A stretch of 60,879 bases of DNA from assembly GCA_001577635.1 (NCBI GenBank), contig LSBP01000018.1:1-60879 (forward strand), read 5' to 3'. The position numbers and the translations under genes are program-made. A model generated the notes under the pieces. The model searched no databases. It saw only the letters and a program-made list of their open reading frames with translations, and had not been told where the DNA came from. Source of the stretch: Halomonadaceae bacterium T82-2 (GTDB lineage: Bacteria; Pseudomonadota; Gammaproteobacteria; Pseudomonadales; Halomonadaceae). This document shows positions 47,407 through 56,035 of the stretch, in pieces (within the stretch, counting starts at the first letter, position 1; the number at the start of each line of letters is the position of its first letter).

Positions 47407-49590
47407 ATGAGCAATGATCAAGCGACGCCATCCGGCGTCCGGGCTGCCGGGCATGCCGGTTTTGCCAGCTGCCCCTGGGGCATCGAGTCCCTGCTGGCGG
47501 AGGAGCTGAGCGGGCTGGGCGCCACCGTCACCCGGCAGACCGTGGCCGGCGTCCATTTCACGGCCGACCTGGCCACGCTTTATCGCGCCTGCCTGTGGTC
47601 ACGGCTGGCCAACCGGGTCGTGCTGCTGCTGGTTCAGGCCACCGATATCGAGACCCCCGAGGCGCTGCGGGCCTGCGTCACCGAGGTCGACTGGGCGGTG
47701 CACCTGCCGGACGGCGCTTCCCTGGTGGTGGATTTCCAGGGCCAGTCCCGGGCGATCCGGCATACCCGCTTCGGTGCCCAGACCGTCAAGGACGGCATCG
47801 TCGATGCGCTGCAGGCGGCCGGGCGCGAGCGCCCCCGGGTCGAGCATCGCGATCCGGATCTGCGCATTCATGCCCATCTGCATCGCGGTCGCCTGACGGC
47901 CGGTATCGACCTGTCCGGCGGCAGCCTGCACCAGCGCGGCTACCGCCGGGATCCGGGGCATGCGCCACTCAAGGAAAACCTCGCCGCGGCACTGCTGATT
48001 CGTGCCGGCTGGCCGGCCCGCGCCCGCCGTGGCGAGTCGCTGGTCGATCCGATGTGCGGGGCCGGCACACTGCTGATTGAGGCGGCCATGATGGCCGTCG
48101 ATCGGGCGCCGGGGTTGGGGCGGCCGCGTTTCGGCTTCGAGCGCTGGGCCGGGCATGACGCCGCGCTGTGGCGGGAGTTGCTGCGCGAGGCCGAGGTGCG
48201 CGACCGGCTGGGGCGCCGGCGTGTCACCGCGAAGCTGTTCGGCAGCGACCGCAGCCCGCCCGCACTGGCCGCCGCCAAGGCCAATGCCATGCGCGCCGGG
48301 ATCCCGGCGCTCATCGAGCTCAGCGGAGCGGATGCCCGGCACTGGCAGCGCCCGGCAGCGGCCGAGGGGCCGGGGCTGGTGCTCACCAACTCGCCCTATG
48401 GCGAACGCCTTGGCGAGCTGCCTGAATTGGTCACCCTGTATGCCGGGCTGGGCGAGCGGGTTCGCGAGCAGTGTCCGGGGTGGACGCTGGCACTGTTCAC
48501 CGGCAACCCGGATCTGGGCCATCGCGTCGGGCTGCGTGCCGAGAAGCAGTACGCCTTCAAGAATGGGCCGCTGGACTGCAAGCTGCTACTGATACCGGTG
48601 CCCGAGCACGTCGAGGAAGCGGCGCCGCCGCCCCGCTCGGCAGGCGCGACGATGTTCGCCAATCGCCTGACCAAGAACCGCAAGCGCCTGGCCAAGTGGC
48701 TCAAGCGCAGCGGCGAGTCCTGCTACCGGCTCTACGATGCCGACATGCCGGAATATGCCCTGGCGGTGGATGTCTACGGCGACCGGGTTCACGTTCAGGA
48801 ATACGCGCCGCCGCGCTCGGTGGACGCCGCCCAGGCCAACCGGCGGCTGATGGAGGCACTGACGGTGATCCCCGAGGTGCTCGAGGTGTCGGCTGACGCA
48901 GTGTACGTCAAGCAGCGCAGCCGCCAGAGCGGCAAGGCCCAGTACGAGAAGCGCGACACCAGCGGTGAGCGCTTCCAGGTCAGTGAGGGGCCGGCACGGC
49001 TATGGGTCAACCTGCGCGACTACCTGGACACCGGGCTGTTTCTCGATCACCGGCCGGTACGCCGTCGGCTGCGCGAGATGGCCGCGGGCCAGCGCTTCCT
49101 CAACCTGTTCTGCTACACCGGCGCGGCCACGGTGCAGGCCGCGCTCGGCGGCGCCAGCGAGACTCTGAGCGTGGACCTGTCCAATACTTACCTGGACTGG
49201 GCGCGCGACAATCTGGCGCTCAACCGGCTCGATCCGGCGCGTCATAGGGTGGTGCGTGATGACTGCCTGCACTGGCTGGAGACGGCGCAGGGGATGTTCG
49301 ACCTGATCTTTCTAGATCCGCCGACTTTCTCCAACTCCAAGCGCATGGAGGGCACGCTGGATATCCAGCGCGATCATGGGCGGCTGGTGGATCTGGCCAT
49401 GGCGCGGCTGGCGCCGGGAGGCACGCTGGTGTTCTCGAACAACCAGCGTCGCTTCCGAATCGACGAAGCACTCGTCGCGCGTTATGCCGTCACCGAGATC
49501 ACGCGGGATACCTTCGATCCGGATTTCCAGCGCCGCGGTGACCTGCACCATTGCTTCCTGATCGGCCATGTGGCGACGCCGGGGGACTGA
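47407..49590 (+). CDS. rlmKL: RlmKL, bifunctional 23S rRNA methyltransferase (m2G2445 / m7G2069)
   Basis: The 727-residue protein (E. coli RlmKL 702) fuses an N-terminal THUMP-containing RlmL half, with the SAM-dependent VDPMCGAGTLLIEAAMMA and catalytic LTNSPYGERLG (N-x-P-Y type), to a C-terminal RlmK half with FLNLFCYTGAATVQAALGG and LIFLDPPTFSNSKRM. Both modify 23S rRNA near the peptidyl-transferase and helix 74 regions. The ATG at 47407 (MSNDQATPSG) is chosen by family alignment; ATGs or TTGs at 47386 and 47335 are open alternatives and no start has an ideal ribosome site. Confidence 0.94.
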   Translation: MSNDQATPSGVRAAGHAGFASCPWGIESLLAEELSGLGATVTRQTVAGVHFTADLATLYRACLWSRLANRVVLLLVQATDIETPEALRACVTEVDWAVHLPDGASLVVDFQGQSRAIRHTRFGAQTVKDGIVDALQAAGRERPRVEHRDPDLRIHAHLHRGRLTAGIDLSGGSLHQRGYRRDPGHAPLKENLAAALLIRAGWPARARRGESLVDPMCGAGTLLIEAAMMAVDRAPGLGRPRFGFERWAGHDAALWRELLREAEVRDRLGRRRVTAKLFGSDRSPPALAAAKANAMRAGIPALIELSGADARHWQRPAAAEGPGLVLTNSPYGERLGELPELVTLYAGLGERVREQCPGWTLALFTGNPDLGHRVGLRAEKQYAFKNGPLDCKLLLIPVPEHVEEAAPPPRSAGATMFANRLTKNRKRLAKWLKRSGESCYRLYDADMPEYALAVDVYGDRVHVQEYAPPRSVDAAQANRRLMEALTVIPEVLEVSADAVYVKQRSRQSGKAQYEKRDTSGERFQVSEGPARLWVNLRDYLDTGLFLDHRPVRRRLREMAAGQRFLNLFCYTGAATVQAALGGASETLSVDLSNTYLDWARDNLALNRLDPARHRVVRDDCLHWLETAQGMFDLIFLDPPTFSNSKRMEGTLDIQRDHGRLVDLAMARLAPGGTLVFSNNQRRFRIDEALVARYAVTEITRDTFDPDFQRRGDLHHCFLIGHVATPGD

Positions 49591-49644
49591 ATTGGGCGCT
49601 GGCCGGAAGGGCGGCGTCCGGGGCGGAGGTGGCCGGGCGCCCGG

Positions 49645-49920
49645 TCACTCCAGCAGCGAGAGTTGACGCACGGCGTCGCGGCCCTCGGGGCTGTCGGCGC
49701 TGGTCTTGAGTACCTGGCGGAAGCCACGCGAACGCTGGATATGGTCGACGTCCTCGAGCCACATCAGGGCTTGATCGTAGCTGTCGGCCAGCTGGTGCTT
49801 GAGGCCGCCGAACTGGGTGCCGATCTGGCCCCAGGCGCGGCTGAATATCCAGTCGCCGAACATGTCCTGATGGACATGCACCAGCACGTAGTCATGATGG
49901 CTTTCCCAGCGGACGATCAC
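49645..49920 (-). CDS. small WGR-like domain protein with GTG start
   Basis: Reading from GTG at 49920, preceded by a clear CAGGAGCC ribosome site, gives 91 residues. The core ESHHDYVLVHVHQDMFGDWI then SRAWGQIGTQFGG has the W-G-x-I-G-x-x-G pattern of WGR domains, with further similarity to small stand-alone WGR proteins; a helical tail follows. WGR domains in PARPs contact nucleic acid; the function of short bacterial ones is unknown. A longer in-frame ATG at 50148 would overlap pdxB head-on and encodes unlikely Arg/Pro-rich sequence, so GTG is preferred. Confidence 0.7.
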   Translation of the reverse strand: MIVRWESHHDYVLVHVHQDMFGDWIFSRAWGQIGTQFGGLKHQLADSYDQALMWLEDVDHIQRSRGFRQVLKTSADSPEGRDAVRQLSLLE

Positions 49921-50034
49921 GTTGGCTCCTGCGTCGATGGCGGCTTGTCGCGCTCGGCCGCGCGGCCTAAGATGGCGAGCGGCCCGGGGGCACCATTGTA
50001 GCCGCCCGGAGGATGCGAACAAGGAGTCTTCCCC

Positions 50035-51186
50035 ATGCGTATACTCGCCGACCAGAACATTCCGCTCGTCGAGGCCTTCTTCGGCGAGCTGGGCGAGATC
50101 ACGCGGCTCCCCGGGCGGCAGATCGATGCCGCGGCGGTGTGCGATCACGACATCCTCCTGGTGCGCTCCATCACCCGGGTCGATGCCGGCCTGCTGGATG
50201 GCTCACGGGTGAAGTTCGTGGGCACTTGCACCATCGGTACCGATCATGTGGATCAGGCCTATTTACGGGAGAACGGCATCGGCTTCGCCAGTGCGCCCGG
50301 CTGCAACGCCGAGTCGGTGGTGGACTACGTGCTCTCGAGTCTGCTGCTGCTGGCCGAGGAAGCGGGCGAATCGCTCGATGCGCGCACCGTGGGCATCGTC
50401 GGGGCCGGCAACGTCGGTAGCCGCCTGGCCAAGCGTCTGGATGGCATGGATGTTCCCTACCTGATCTGTGACCCGCCGCGCGCTCGCGACGAAGGGCGCG
50501 ACGATTTCATCGACCTCGACACCCTGATCGAGCGCTGCGACGTGGTCTGCCTGCATACTCCGCTGGTCAAGACCGGCGATCATCCCACCCGGCATCTGAT
50601 GGACGCCCGGCGCATCCAGGCGCTGCGTCCCGGCAGCGTGCTGCTCAATGCCGGCCGGGGCGCCTGTCTGGACAATACGGCCCTGCGCGAGCGGCTGGCG
50701 GCCGGCGGCGACCTGCGTTGCGTGCTGGATGTCTGGGAAGGCGAGCCGGGCATCGACGAGGCGCTGTACCCGCTGGTGGATATCGCCACGCCGCACATTG
50801 CCGGCCATAGCCTGGACGGCAAGATGCGCGGGACCGAGCTGGTCTACCAGGCCGTGATGAATCATTACGGGCTGCCGGTGCGCTGCAAGCTGGGGCAGCT
50901 CAAGCCGGACCCCTGGCTGCGCAAGCTGGTGCTGACCGAATGGGCGCCACCGCTGGAGGCCCTGGCGCTGTGCGTGCGTGCCTGCTACGACGTGCGTCGG
51001 GACATGGTGGGCTTCGAGCGCTACCGCCGTCGCCTCGGCATGGCGGAGGGCTTCGACCGCTATCGGGCCGAATATCCGGTCCGTCGCGAGTTCTCTACCC
51101 TGCGGGTCGATCTCAAGAAGAACAACAACGACCTGCGCGAGGCGATCGCCGGTTTCGGCTTCAAGGTCAAGCTGGCCGGTAAGTGA
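50035..51186 (+). CDS. pdxB: PdxB, erythronate-4-phosphate dehydrogenase
   Basis: The 383-residue D-2-hydroxyacid dehydrogenase starts MRILADQNIPLVEAFFGELG, the PdxB hallmark. The NAD-binding GIVGAGNVGSRLAKRL is near residue 120, and the family Arg, Glu and His residues follow (LNAGRGACLDN, DVWEGEPGID, TPHIAGHSLDGK). A C-terminal dimerisation domain distinguishes it from SerA. It makes the second step of DXP-dependent pyridoxal phosphate synthesis. AAGGAGTC precedes the ATG. Confidence 0.96.
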   Translation: MRILADQNIPLVEAFFGELGEITRLPGRQIDAAAVCDHDILLVRSITRVDAGLLDGSRVKFVGTCTIGTDHVDQAYLRENGIGFASAPGCNAESVVDYVLSSLLLLAEEAGESLDARTVGIVGAGNVGSRLAKRLDGMDVPYLICDPPRARDEGRDDFIDLDTLIERCDVVCLHTPLVKTGDHPTRHLMDARRIQALRPGSVLLNAGRGACLDNTALRERLAAGGDLRCVLDVWEGEPGIDEALYPLVDIATPHIAGHSLDGKMRGTELVYQAVMNHYGLPVRCKLGQLKPDPWLRKLVLTEWAPPLEALALCVRACYDVRRDMVGFERYRRRLGMAEGFDRYRAEYPVRREFSTLRVDLKKNNNDLREAIAGFGFKVKLAGK

Positions 51187-51215
51187 CGTCCGCCGGCGGC
51201 GCCGGCCTGATCACG

Positions 51216-51241
51216 AAAAAGGCCCGCCGACGCGGCGGGCC
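51216..51241 (-). terminator. terminator between pdxB and htpX
   Basis: GGCCCGCC and GGCGGGCC pair around GACGC. On the minus strand it is followed by TTTTTCGTG, making it the htpX terminator; pdxB reads into it from the other side. Confidence 0.85.
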
Positions 51242-51262
51242 CGATCCTCGATGGTTCAGTGC

Positions 51263-52162
51263 CTACTGGCGGTAGGCGGATTCCTTGAGGGCACGGATGC
51301 GGTCATCCAGCGGCGGGTGACTGGCGAACAGCCGCTCCATCAGCTTGCGGGTCTGGCCGGTGGTGATGGCGAAGGCGGTCAGGCTGTCCGGCATCTGATC
51401 GGCCATCTGGGTCTCCGCCTTGAGCCGCGCCAGGGCGTTGATCATCGCGCCGCTGCCGGCCAGCCGGGCGCCGGCGGCGTCGGCGCGGTACTCGCGGAAG
51501 CGCGAGAACCAGGCGACGATGACCGAGGCCACCAGCCCGAAGACGATCTCGGCGACGATCACCACCGCCATGTAGCCGAAGAAGCCCAGCCCCTCGTTGT
51601 CGTCGCGGCGCAGGAAGCTGTCGATCAACTGGGCGACCACGCGGGCGAAGAATATCACGAAGGTGTTGAGCACCCCCTGGATCAGCGCCAGCGTGACCAT
51701 GTCACCGTTGGCGACGTGGCCGATCTCGTGACCCAGCACGGCGCGGACCTCTTCCGGGCGCATGCGGTTGAGCAGCCCGCTGGAGACCGCGACCAGCGCA
51801 TCGTCCTTGTTCCAGCCGGTGGCGAAGGCGTTGGACTGCTGGGCCGGGAAGATGGCGACGTCGGGCATCTTGATGCCGGCATCCCGGGCCAGTTCGGCGA
51901 CCGTGTCGAGCAGCCACTTCTCGTTGGCGTCCCGGGGCTGGTCGATGATCTGGGCGCCGGTGCTCATCTTGGCCATCGGCTTGGAAAGGAACAGTGAGAC
52001 CAGCGAACCGGCCATGCCGAAGATGAAGCTGAAGATCAGCAGGCTGTTCATGTTCAGCCCGTTGGCCTGCAGGTAGGGCTCCACGCCCAGCAGCCGCAGG
52101 GTGATACTGGCGACCAGCACCACGGCCAGGTTGGTCGCCAGGAACAACAGGATGCGCATCAT
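51263..52162 (-). CDS. htpX: HtpX, membrane zinc metalloprotease
   Basis: The 299-residue M48 protease has two N-terminal membrane segments ([20 protein letters not shown] and [20 protein letters not shown]), the zinc motif HEIGH at residues 145-149, two further hydrophobic segments and a downstream [15 protein letters not shown] that supplies the third ligand. It degrades misfolded membrane proteins together with FtsH. The start is one of two adjacent ATGs (52162 or 52159). Confidence 0.97.
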   Translation of the reverse strand: MMRILLFLATNLAVVLVASITLRLLGVEPYLQANGLNMNSLLIFSFIFGMAGSLVSLFLSKPMAKMSTGAQIIDQPRDANEKWLLDTVAELARDAGIKMPDVAIFPAQQSNAFATGWNKDDALVAVSSGLLNRMRPEEVRAVLGHEIGHVANGDMVTLALIQGVLNTFVIFFARVVAQLIDSFLRRDDNEGLGFFGYMAVVIVAEIVFGLVASVIVAWFSRFREYRADAAGARLAGSGAMINALARLKAETQMADQMPDSLTAFAITTGQTRKLMERLFASHPPLDDRIRALKESAYRQ

Positions 52163-52303
52163 GGGTGTGACCTCGGTCGTCGGAAAGCCGGAAAATTCAG
52201 TGTGTTGTCTGGCTCTTAGATACGCGCCGGGGGGCGGGGTTTCAAGCCCCGGCGCGTTAAATTTATCGACGCGGCGAGCGTGATCGCGGGGCGCGCCGCG
52301 GCC

Positions 52304-53539
52304 TCATTGCCGGTAGCGGCCGAGGAACCGGGCGAAGCGATCGAGTGCGTCGTCGAGCTGGTCGGCCCAGGGCAGGGTAACGATGCGCACGTGGTCGGGT
52401 TCCGGCCAGTTGAAGGCGGTGCCCTGGACCAGCAGGATCTTCTCCTGCAGCAGCAGGTCGAGCACCAGCTGCTGGTCGTCCTGGATGTTGAACACCGCGG
52501 GGTCGAGTCGCGGGAAGGCGTAGAGCGCTCCCTTCGGCTTGGTGCAGGACACGCCCGGAATGGCGTTGAGCTTCTCGTAGGTGATGTCGCGCTGGGCCCG
52601 CAGGCGCCCGCCGGGCAGCACCAGGTCGTTGATCGACTGGTAGCCGCCGAGTGCGGTCTGGATGGCGTGCTGGGCCGGCACGTTGGCGCACAGGCGCATC
52701 GAGGCCAGCATGTTCAGGCCCTGGATGAAGTCCTCGGCGCGCTGCTTGCCCACCTTGCCGGACAGGATCATCCAGCCGCTGCGAAAGCCCGCGCAGCGGT
52801 AGCTTTTCGACAGGCCGTTCATGGTGACCACCAGCTGGTCGTCGCCGGCCAGCGCGCCGGTGGAGACATGCTCGACGTCGTCGTAGAGGATCTTGTCGTA
52901 GATCTCGTCGGAGAAGATCACCAGATCGTGGGCCCGGGCGATCGCCAGCAGCTCCTTGACCACCTCGGGCGGGTAGACGGCCCCGGTGGGGTTGTTGGGG
53001 TTGATCAGCACGATCGCCCGCGTGTGGCTGGTGACCTTGTCGCGGATATCCGCCAGGTCCGGCGCCCAGTCGGCCTGCTCGTCGCAGCGGTAGTGCACCG
53101 GCCGGCCTCCCGAGAGATTGGCCGCCGCCGTCCACAGCGGGTAGTCGGGCGCGGGGATCAGCACCTCGTCGCCATCGTTGAGCAGGGCCTGCATGGCCAT
53201 CACGATCAGCTCGGAGACCCCGTTGCCGATGAATATGTCCTCGACGCCGACGCCGGGAATCCCCTTGCGCTGACACTCCTGCATGATCGCCTTGCGCGCC
53301 GAATACAGTCCCTTGGAGTCGCAGTAGCCCTGGGCGGTGGGCAGGTTGCGCATCACGTCCTGGAGGATTTCCTCGGGCGCCTCGAAGCCGAACGGGGCGG
53401 GGTTGCCGATGTTGAGCTTGAGGATGCGCTGGCCTTCGTCCTCGAGTCGCTTGGCATGATCGAGAACCGGGCCGCGGATGTCGTAGCAGACGTTGTCGAG
53501 CTTGTGGGACTTGCGAATCGGGCGGGGCGTGGTGTCCAT
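52304..53539 (-). CDS. alaA: AlaA-like alanine/glutamate-pyruvate aminotransferase
   Basis: The 411-residue fold-type I PLP enzyme is closest to E. coli AlaA (405 residues): IRKSHKLDNVCYDIRGPVLD at the N-terminus, LKLNIGNPAPFGFEAPEEI, and the PLP-lysine in MNGLSKSYRCAGFRSGWM. It moves the amino group between glutamate and pyruvate. The ATG at 53539 gives the normal start; 28 upstream codons are open but not conserved, and AAGGAATC lies about 12 bases away, slightly far. Confidence 0.93.
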   Translation of the reverse strand: MDTTPRPIRKSHKLDNVCYDIRGPVLDHAKRLEDEGQRILKLNIGNPAPFGFEAPEEILQDVMRNLPTAQGYCDSKGLYSARKAIMQECQRKGIPGVGVEDIFIGNGVSELIVMAMQALLNDGDEVLIPAPDYPLWTAAANLSGGRPVHYRCDEQADWAPDLADIRDKVTSHTRAIVLINPNNPTGAVYPPEVVKELLAIARAHDLVIFSDEIYDKILYDDVEHVSTGALAGDDQLVVTMNGLSKSYRCAGFRSGWMILSGKVGKQRAEDFIQGLNMLASMRLCANVPAQHAIQTALGGYQSINDLVLPGGRLRAQRDITYEKLNAIPGVSCTKPKGALYAFPRLDPAVFNIQDDQQLVLDLLLQEKILLVQGTAFNWPEPDHVRIVTLPWADQLDDALDRFARFLGRYRQ

Positions 53540-53664
53540 GAGGCGCGATGATTCCTTGGCGTTGCTGTCTTGGGCGCCGTGGTCCGGTGCGGTTGCGCCG
53601 GGGCGGGCGGCGTCGAACAGCATACCCCGGCGTCGCGAACGTGCAAATGGCCGGGGAGAGCGGT

Positions 53665-54600
53665 TCAGGCCTCGTCAACGGCCTCGATCGGCGGCGGAAT
53701 ATCGTCCGGGGTTTCCAGGGTCAGCCGGCCCAGCTTGCCGTGGCGCAATTCGTGAAGAAGCACTTCGGCGCCGCGGTGCAGGTCGACCTCGCCGCCGGGG
53801 CGCAGGCCGCCACGCTTGCGGGCGATCTCGGCGACGATGGCCTGGCCGTCGAAGCCGGCGCGGGCCAGCAGGTCGGGCTGCTGGTCGCCGTCGGCCTCGA
53901 CCGTGTCGGCGCCCTCGGCCGGCGTGTAGGCGGGCAGGGTCGTCAGCTTGAAGCGCCGGGAGAGGGCCTCCGGGTAGCGTCGGGCGAGTTCCGCCGCGGC
54001 AATGATGGCCACGTCGGTATACTCGATCGCCGTGTCACGAATCGCGCCGCTGGCGGCGAGCCGATAGGCGCTGGCCTGATCCTCGATCTTCGGCCACAGC
54101 ACCCCCGGCGTGTCGGTCAGCGCGATGCGTCCGTCGATGCGGATCTTCTGCTGGCGCTTGGTCACCGCGGGTTCGTTGCCGGTCTTGGCGAGCTTGCGGC
54201 CGGCCAGCCCGTTGATCAACGTCGACTTGCCGACGTTGGGGATGCCCATGACCATGACCCGCACGTCACGATCGGCACGCACCTGACCGGCCAGCTCGTG
54301 GCAAAGGGCGGGAATGCGCTTGAGCTCGCGGGCCAGGGTGGTGGTTACCGCCAGTGCGCGGGTGTCGGCCTGAGCGTCGAAGTGGGCGACCCATTCGCGG
54401 GTGCGCTCGGGGTCGGCCAGGTCGGCGCGCGAGAGGATCTTCAACACCGGCTTGTGTTCGGTGAGGTCGGCCAGCATGGGGTTGGCGCTGGAGTAGGGCA
54501 GCCGCGCATCCAGAACCTCGATCACCACGTCGATCTCCGGCAGGGCCTCCTTGATCTGGCGCCGCGCCTTGTTCATGTGTCCCGGATACCAGCCGAGCAT
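53665..54600 (-). CDS. ylqF: YlqF/RbgA-type circularly permuted ribosome-assembly GTPase
   Basis: The 311-residue protein begins MLGWYPGHMNKARRQIKEAL, standard for YlqF. G motifs appear in permuted order: a G4-like SRADLADP near residue 60, then G1 MGIPNVGKSTLINGLAG near 115, then G3 DTPGVLWPK near 160. The G4 element departs from N-K-x-D, which may weaken guanine selectivity. Homologues assist late 50S assembly. AGGGGGAACG precedes the ATG at 54600. Confidence 0.92.
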   Translation of the reverse strand: MLGWYPGHMNKARRQIKEALPEIDVVIEVLDARLPYSSANPMLADLTEHKPVLKILSRADLADPERTREWVAHFDAQADTRALAVTTTLARELKRIPALCHELAGQVRADRDVRVMVMGIPNVGKSTLINGLAGRKLAKTGNEPAVTKRQQKIRIDGRIALTDTPGVLWPKIEDQASAYRLAASGAIRDTAIEYTDVAIIAAAELARRYPEALSRRFKLTTLPAYTPAEGADTVEADGDQQPDLLARAGFDGQAIVAEIARKRGGLRPGGEVDLHRGAEVLLHELRHGKLGRLTLETPDDIPPPIEAVDEA

Positions 54601-54679
54601 CGTTCCCCCTGGAAGGTGTGCACAGAAAACGGGCGCCAATCTTAGCAGATCGGCGCCCGGTGCGGTGGCTTCCTGTGGT

Positions 54680-55087
54680 TCATTCGCCGGAATGGAAGGT
54701 CAGCGCCACCGAGTTGATGCAGTAACGCAGCCCGGTGGTTTCCGGCGGGCCGTCGGGGAAGACGTGGCCCAGATGGGCATCGCAGTGCGCGCAGACCACT
54801 TCCGTGCGGCGCATGCCGTGGGAGTCGTCGAAATGCTCCTCGACCGAGCCCTTGCCCAGCGGGCGATCGAAGCTCGGCCATCCGCAGCCGGCGTCGAACT
54901 TGTGCTCGTTCTCGAACAGGGCGGCGCCGCAGCACACGCAGTGATAGATGCCCTGCTCGTCGCTGACCCGGTAGTCGCCGCTGAACGGCGGCTCGGTGCC
55001 CTTCTCGCGGGCGACCCGGTACTGCTCGGGCGTCAGCTGGTCGCGCCATTCGGCATCGCTTTTCTGCAGCTTGTTGCGCATCGGCAT
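54680..55087 (-). CDS. msrB: MsrB, peptide methionine-(R)-S-oxide reductase
   Basis: The 135-residue enzyme reduces R-methionine sulfoxide. The catalytic Cys123 is in [13 protein letters not shown]. Two CxxC pairs for structural zinc are present, in [11 protein letters not shown] and [17 protein letters not shown]. It has cysteine, not selenocysteine. AGAGGAGC directly precedes the ATG at 55087; a second ATG six bases later is an alternative. No msrA is in the window. Confidence 0.97.
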   Translation of the reverse strand: MPMRNKLQKSDAEWRDQLTPEQYRVAREKGTEPPFSGDYRVSDEQGIYHCVCCGAALFENEHKFDAGCGWPSFDRPLGKGSVEEHFDDSHGMRRTEVVCAHCDAHLGHVFPDGPPETTGLRYCINSVALTFHSGE

Positions 55088-55234
55088 GCTCCTCTTGCGG
55101 TGGGGCGTTACTGCGCCATGAGACTACGAAATGGCGGCTCGGGCCAACCCGGTGAATCCCGTGTTCCTGTACCTGCAGGATAGACGCTGCCACCCGCCCG
55201 TGGCGCCAGGGGAGCGACAGGAGTCAGCGGAGAG

Positions 55235-55263
55235 TTGACAGCGGCAGGTGGCCTATTTACTAT
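55235..55263 (+). promoter_or_regulatory. promoter of the tRNA-Glu/Gly cluster
   Basis: A perfect -35 TTGACA (55235-55240) and a -10 TACTAT (55258-55263) are 17 bases apart. The GC-rich ACGCGCC that follows is a typical stringent discriminator. The first tRNA begins 30 bases after the -10. Confidence 0.88.
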
Positions 55264-55293
55264 ACGCGCCACCTCGACGAGGCAAGGCACTGC

Positions 55294-55369
55294 GTCCCAT
55301 TCGTCTAGTGGTCCAGGACACCGCCCTTTCACGGCGGTAACAGGGGTTCGAACCCCCTATGGGACGCCA
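55294..55369 (+). tRNA. tRNA-Glu(TTC), copy 1
   Basis: 76 nt with encoded CCA; acceptor GTCCCAT/ATGGGAC, anticodon loop CTTTCAC giving TTC. First gene of a threefold Glu-Gly tandem array. Confidence 0.98.
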
Positions 55370-55398
55370 CTTCCTCATCGGGTGACAGGCTGGAAATT

Positions 55399-55473
55399 GC
55401 GGGAATAGCTCAGTGGTAGAGCATCGCCTTGCCAAGGCGAGGGTCGCGAGTTCGAATCTCGTTTCCCGCTCCA
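55399..55473 (+). tRNA. tRNA-Gly(GCC), copy 1
   Basis: 75 nt with encoded CCA; anticodon loop TTGCCAA in a TCGCC/GGCGA stem gives GCC. T-arm GCGAG-TTCGAAT-CTCGT. Identical to the other two copies. Confidence 0.98.
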
Positions 55474-55498
55474 AGTCTGGTTTGCAGGAATGACAGGT

Positions 55499-55549
55499 GA
55501 GGGTCGCGAGCCGGAACGCCGGTCCGATCCAATCTCGTTTCCCGCTCCA
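55499..55549 (+). repeat. tRNA-Gly 3'-tail repeat 1, one hairpin unit in the T-loop
   Basis: GAGGGTCGCGAG and the tail from AATCTCG to CCA are identical to the preceding tRNA-Gly, but between them lies CCGGAACGCCGGTCCGA (55511-55527), which folds as CCGG-AACG-CCGG. The D-arm, anticodon arm and 5' acceptor strand are absent, so it cannot be a tRNA. Confidence 0.88.
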
Positions 55550-55556
55550 GAATTGC

Positions 55557-55632
55557 GTCCCATTCGTCTAGTGGTCCAGGACACCGCCCTTTCACGGCGG
55601 TAACAGGGGTTCGAACCCCCTATGGGACGCCA
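55557..55632 (+). tRNA. tRNA-Glu(TTC), copy 2
   Basis: 76 nt, identical to copy 1. The seven bases upstream (AATTGC and neighbours) are also shared with copy 3, marking the edge of the tandem unit. Confidence 0.98.
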
Positions 55633-55660
55633 CTTCCGGTCTTGTCAGAGGTTGCAGGCT

Positions 55661-55735
55661 GCGGGAATAGCTCAGTGGTAGAGCATCGCCTTGCCAAGGC
55701 GAGGGTCGCGAGTTCGAATCTCGTTTCCCGCTCCA
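55661..55735 (+). tRNA. tRNA-Gly(GCC), copy 2
   Basis: 75 nt, identical to copy 1, with encoded CCA. Confidence 0.98.
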
Positions 55736-55761
55736 GTTTTTGGGGTAGCAGAAAATGTGAC

Positions 55762-55827
55762 GAAGGTCGCGAGCCGAAGCGTCGGCCCGGCGGAACGCCG
55801 CCCGATCGAATCTCGTTTCTCGCTCCA
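55762..55827 (+). repeat. tRNA-Gly 3'-tail repeat 2, two hairpin units in the T-loop
   Basis: Starts GAAGGTCGCGAG and ends TCGAATCTCGTTTCTCGCTC plus CA. The insert folds as CCGA-AGCG-TCGG (55774-55785) and GGCGG-AACG-CCGCC (55789-55802). Two substitutions from the tRNA sequence are visible in the flanks. Confidence 0.86.
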
Positions 55828-55834
55828 GAATTGC

Positions 55835-55910
55835 GTCCCATTCGTCTAGTGGTCCAGGACACCGCCCTTTCACGGCGGTAACAGGGGTTCGAACCCCCTA
55901 TGGGACGCCA
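55835..55910 (+). tRNA. tRNA-Glu(TTC), copy 3
   Basis: 76 nt, identical to copies 1 and 2. Confidence 0.98.
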
Positions 55911-55935
55911 CTTGCATCCTTGCCTTCCTTGAAAA

Positions 55936-56010
55936 GCGGGAATAGCTCAGTGGTAGAGCATCGCCTTGCCAAGGCGAGGGTCGCGAGTTCGAATCTCGTT
56001 TCCCGCTCCA
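55936..56010 (+). tRNA. tRNA-Gly(GCC), copy 3
   Basis: 75 nt, identical to copies 1 and 2; last real tRNA of the cluster. Confidence 0.98.
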
Positions 56011-56035
56011 GGAATTGATTCTTTGAAATATTCCA

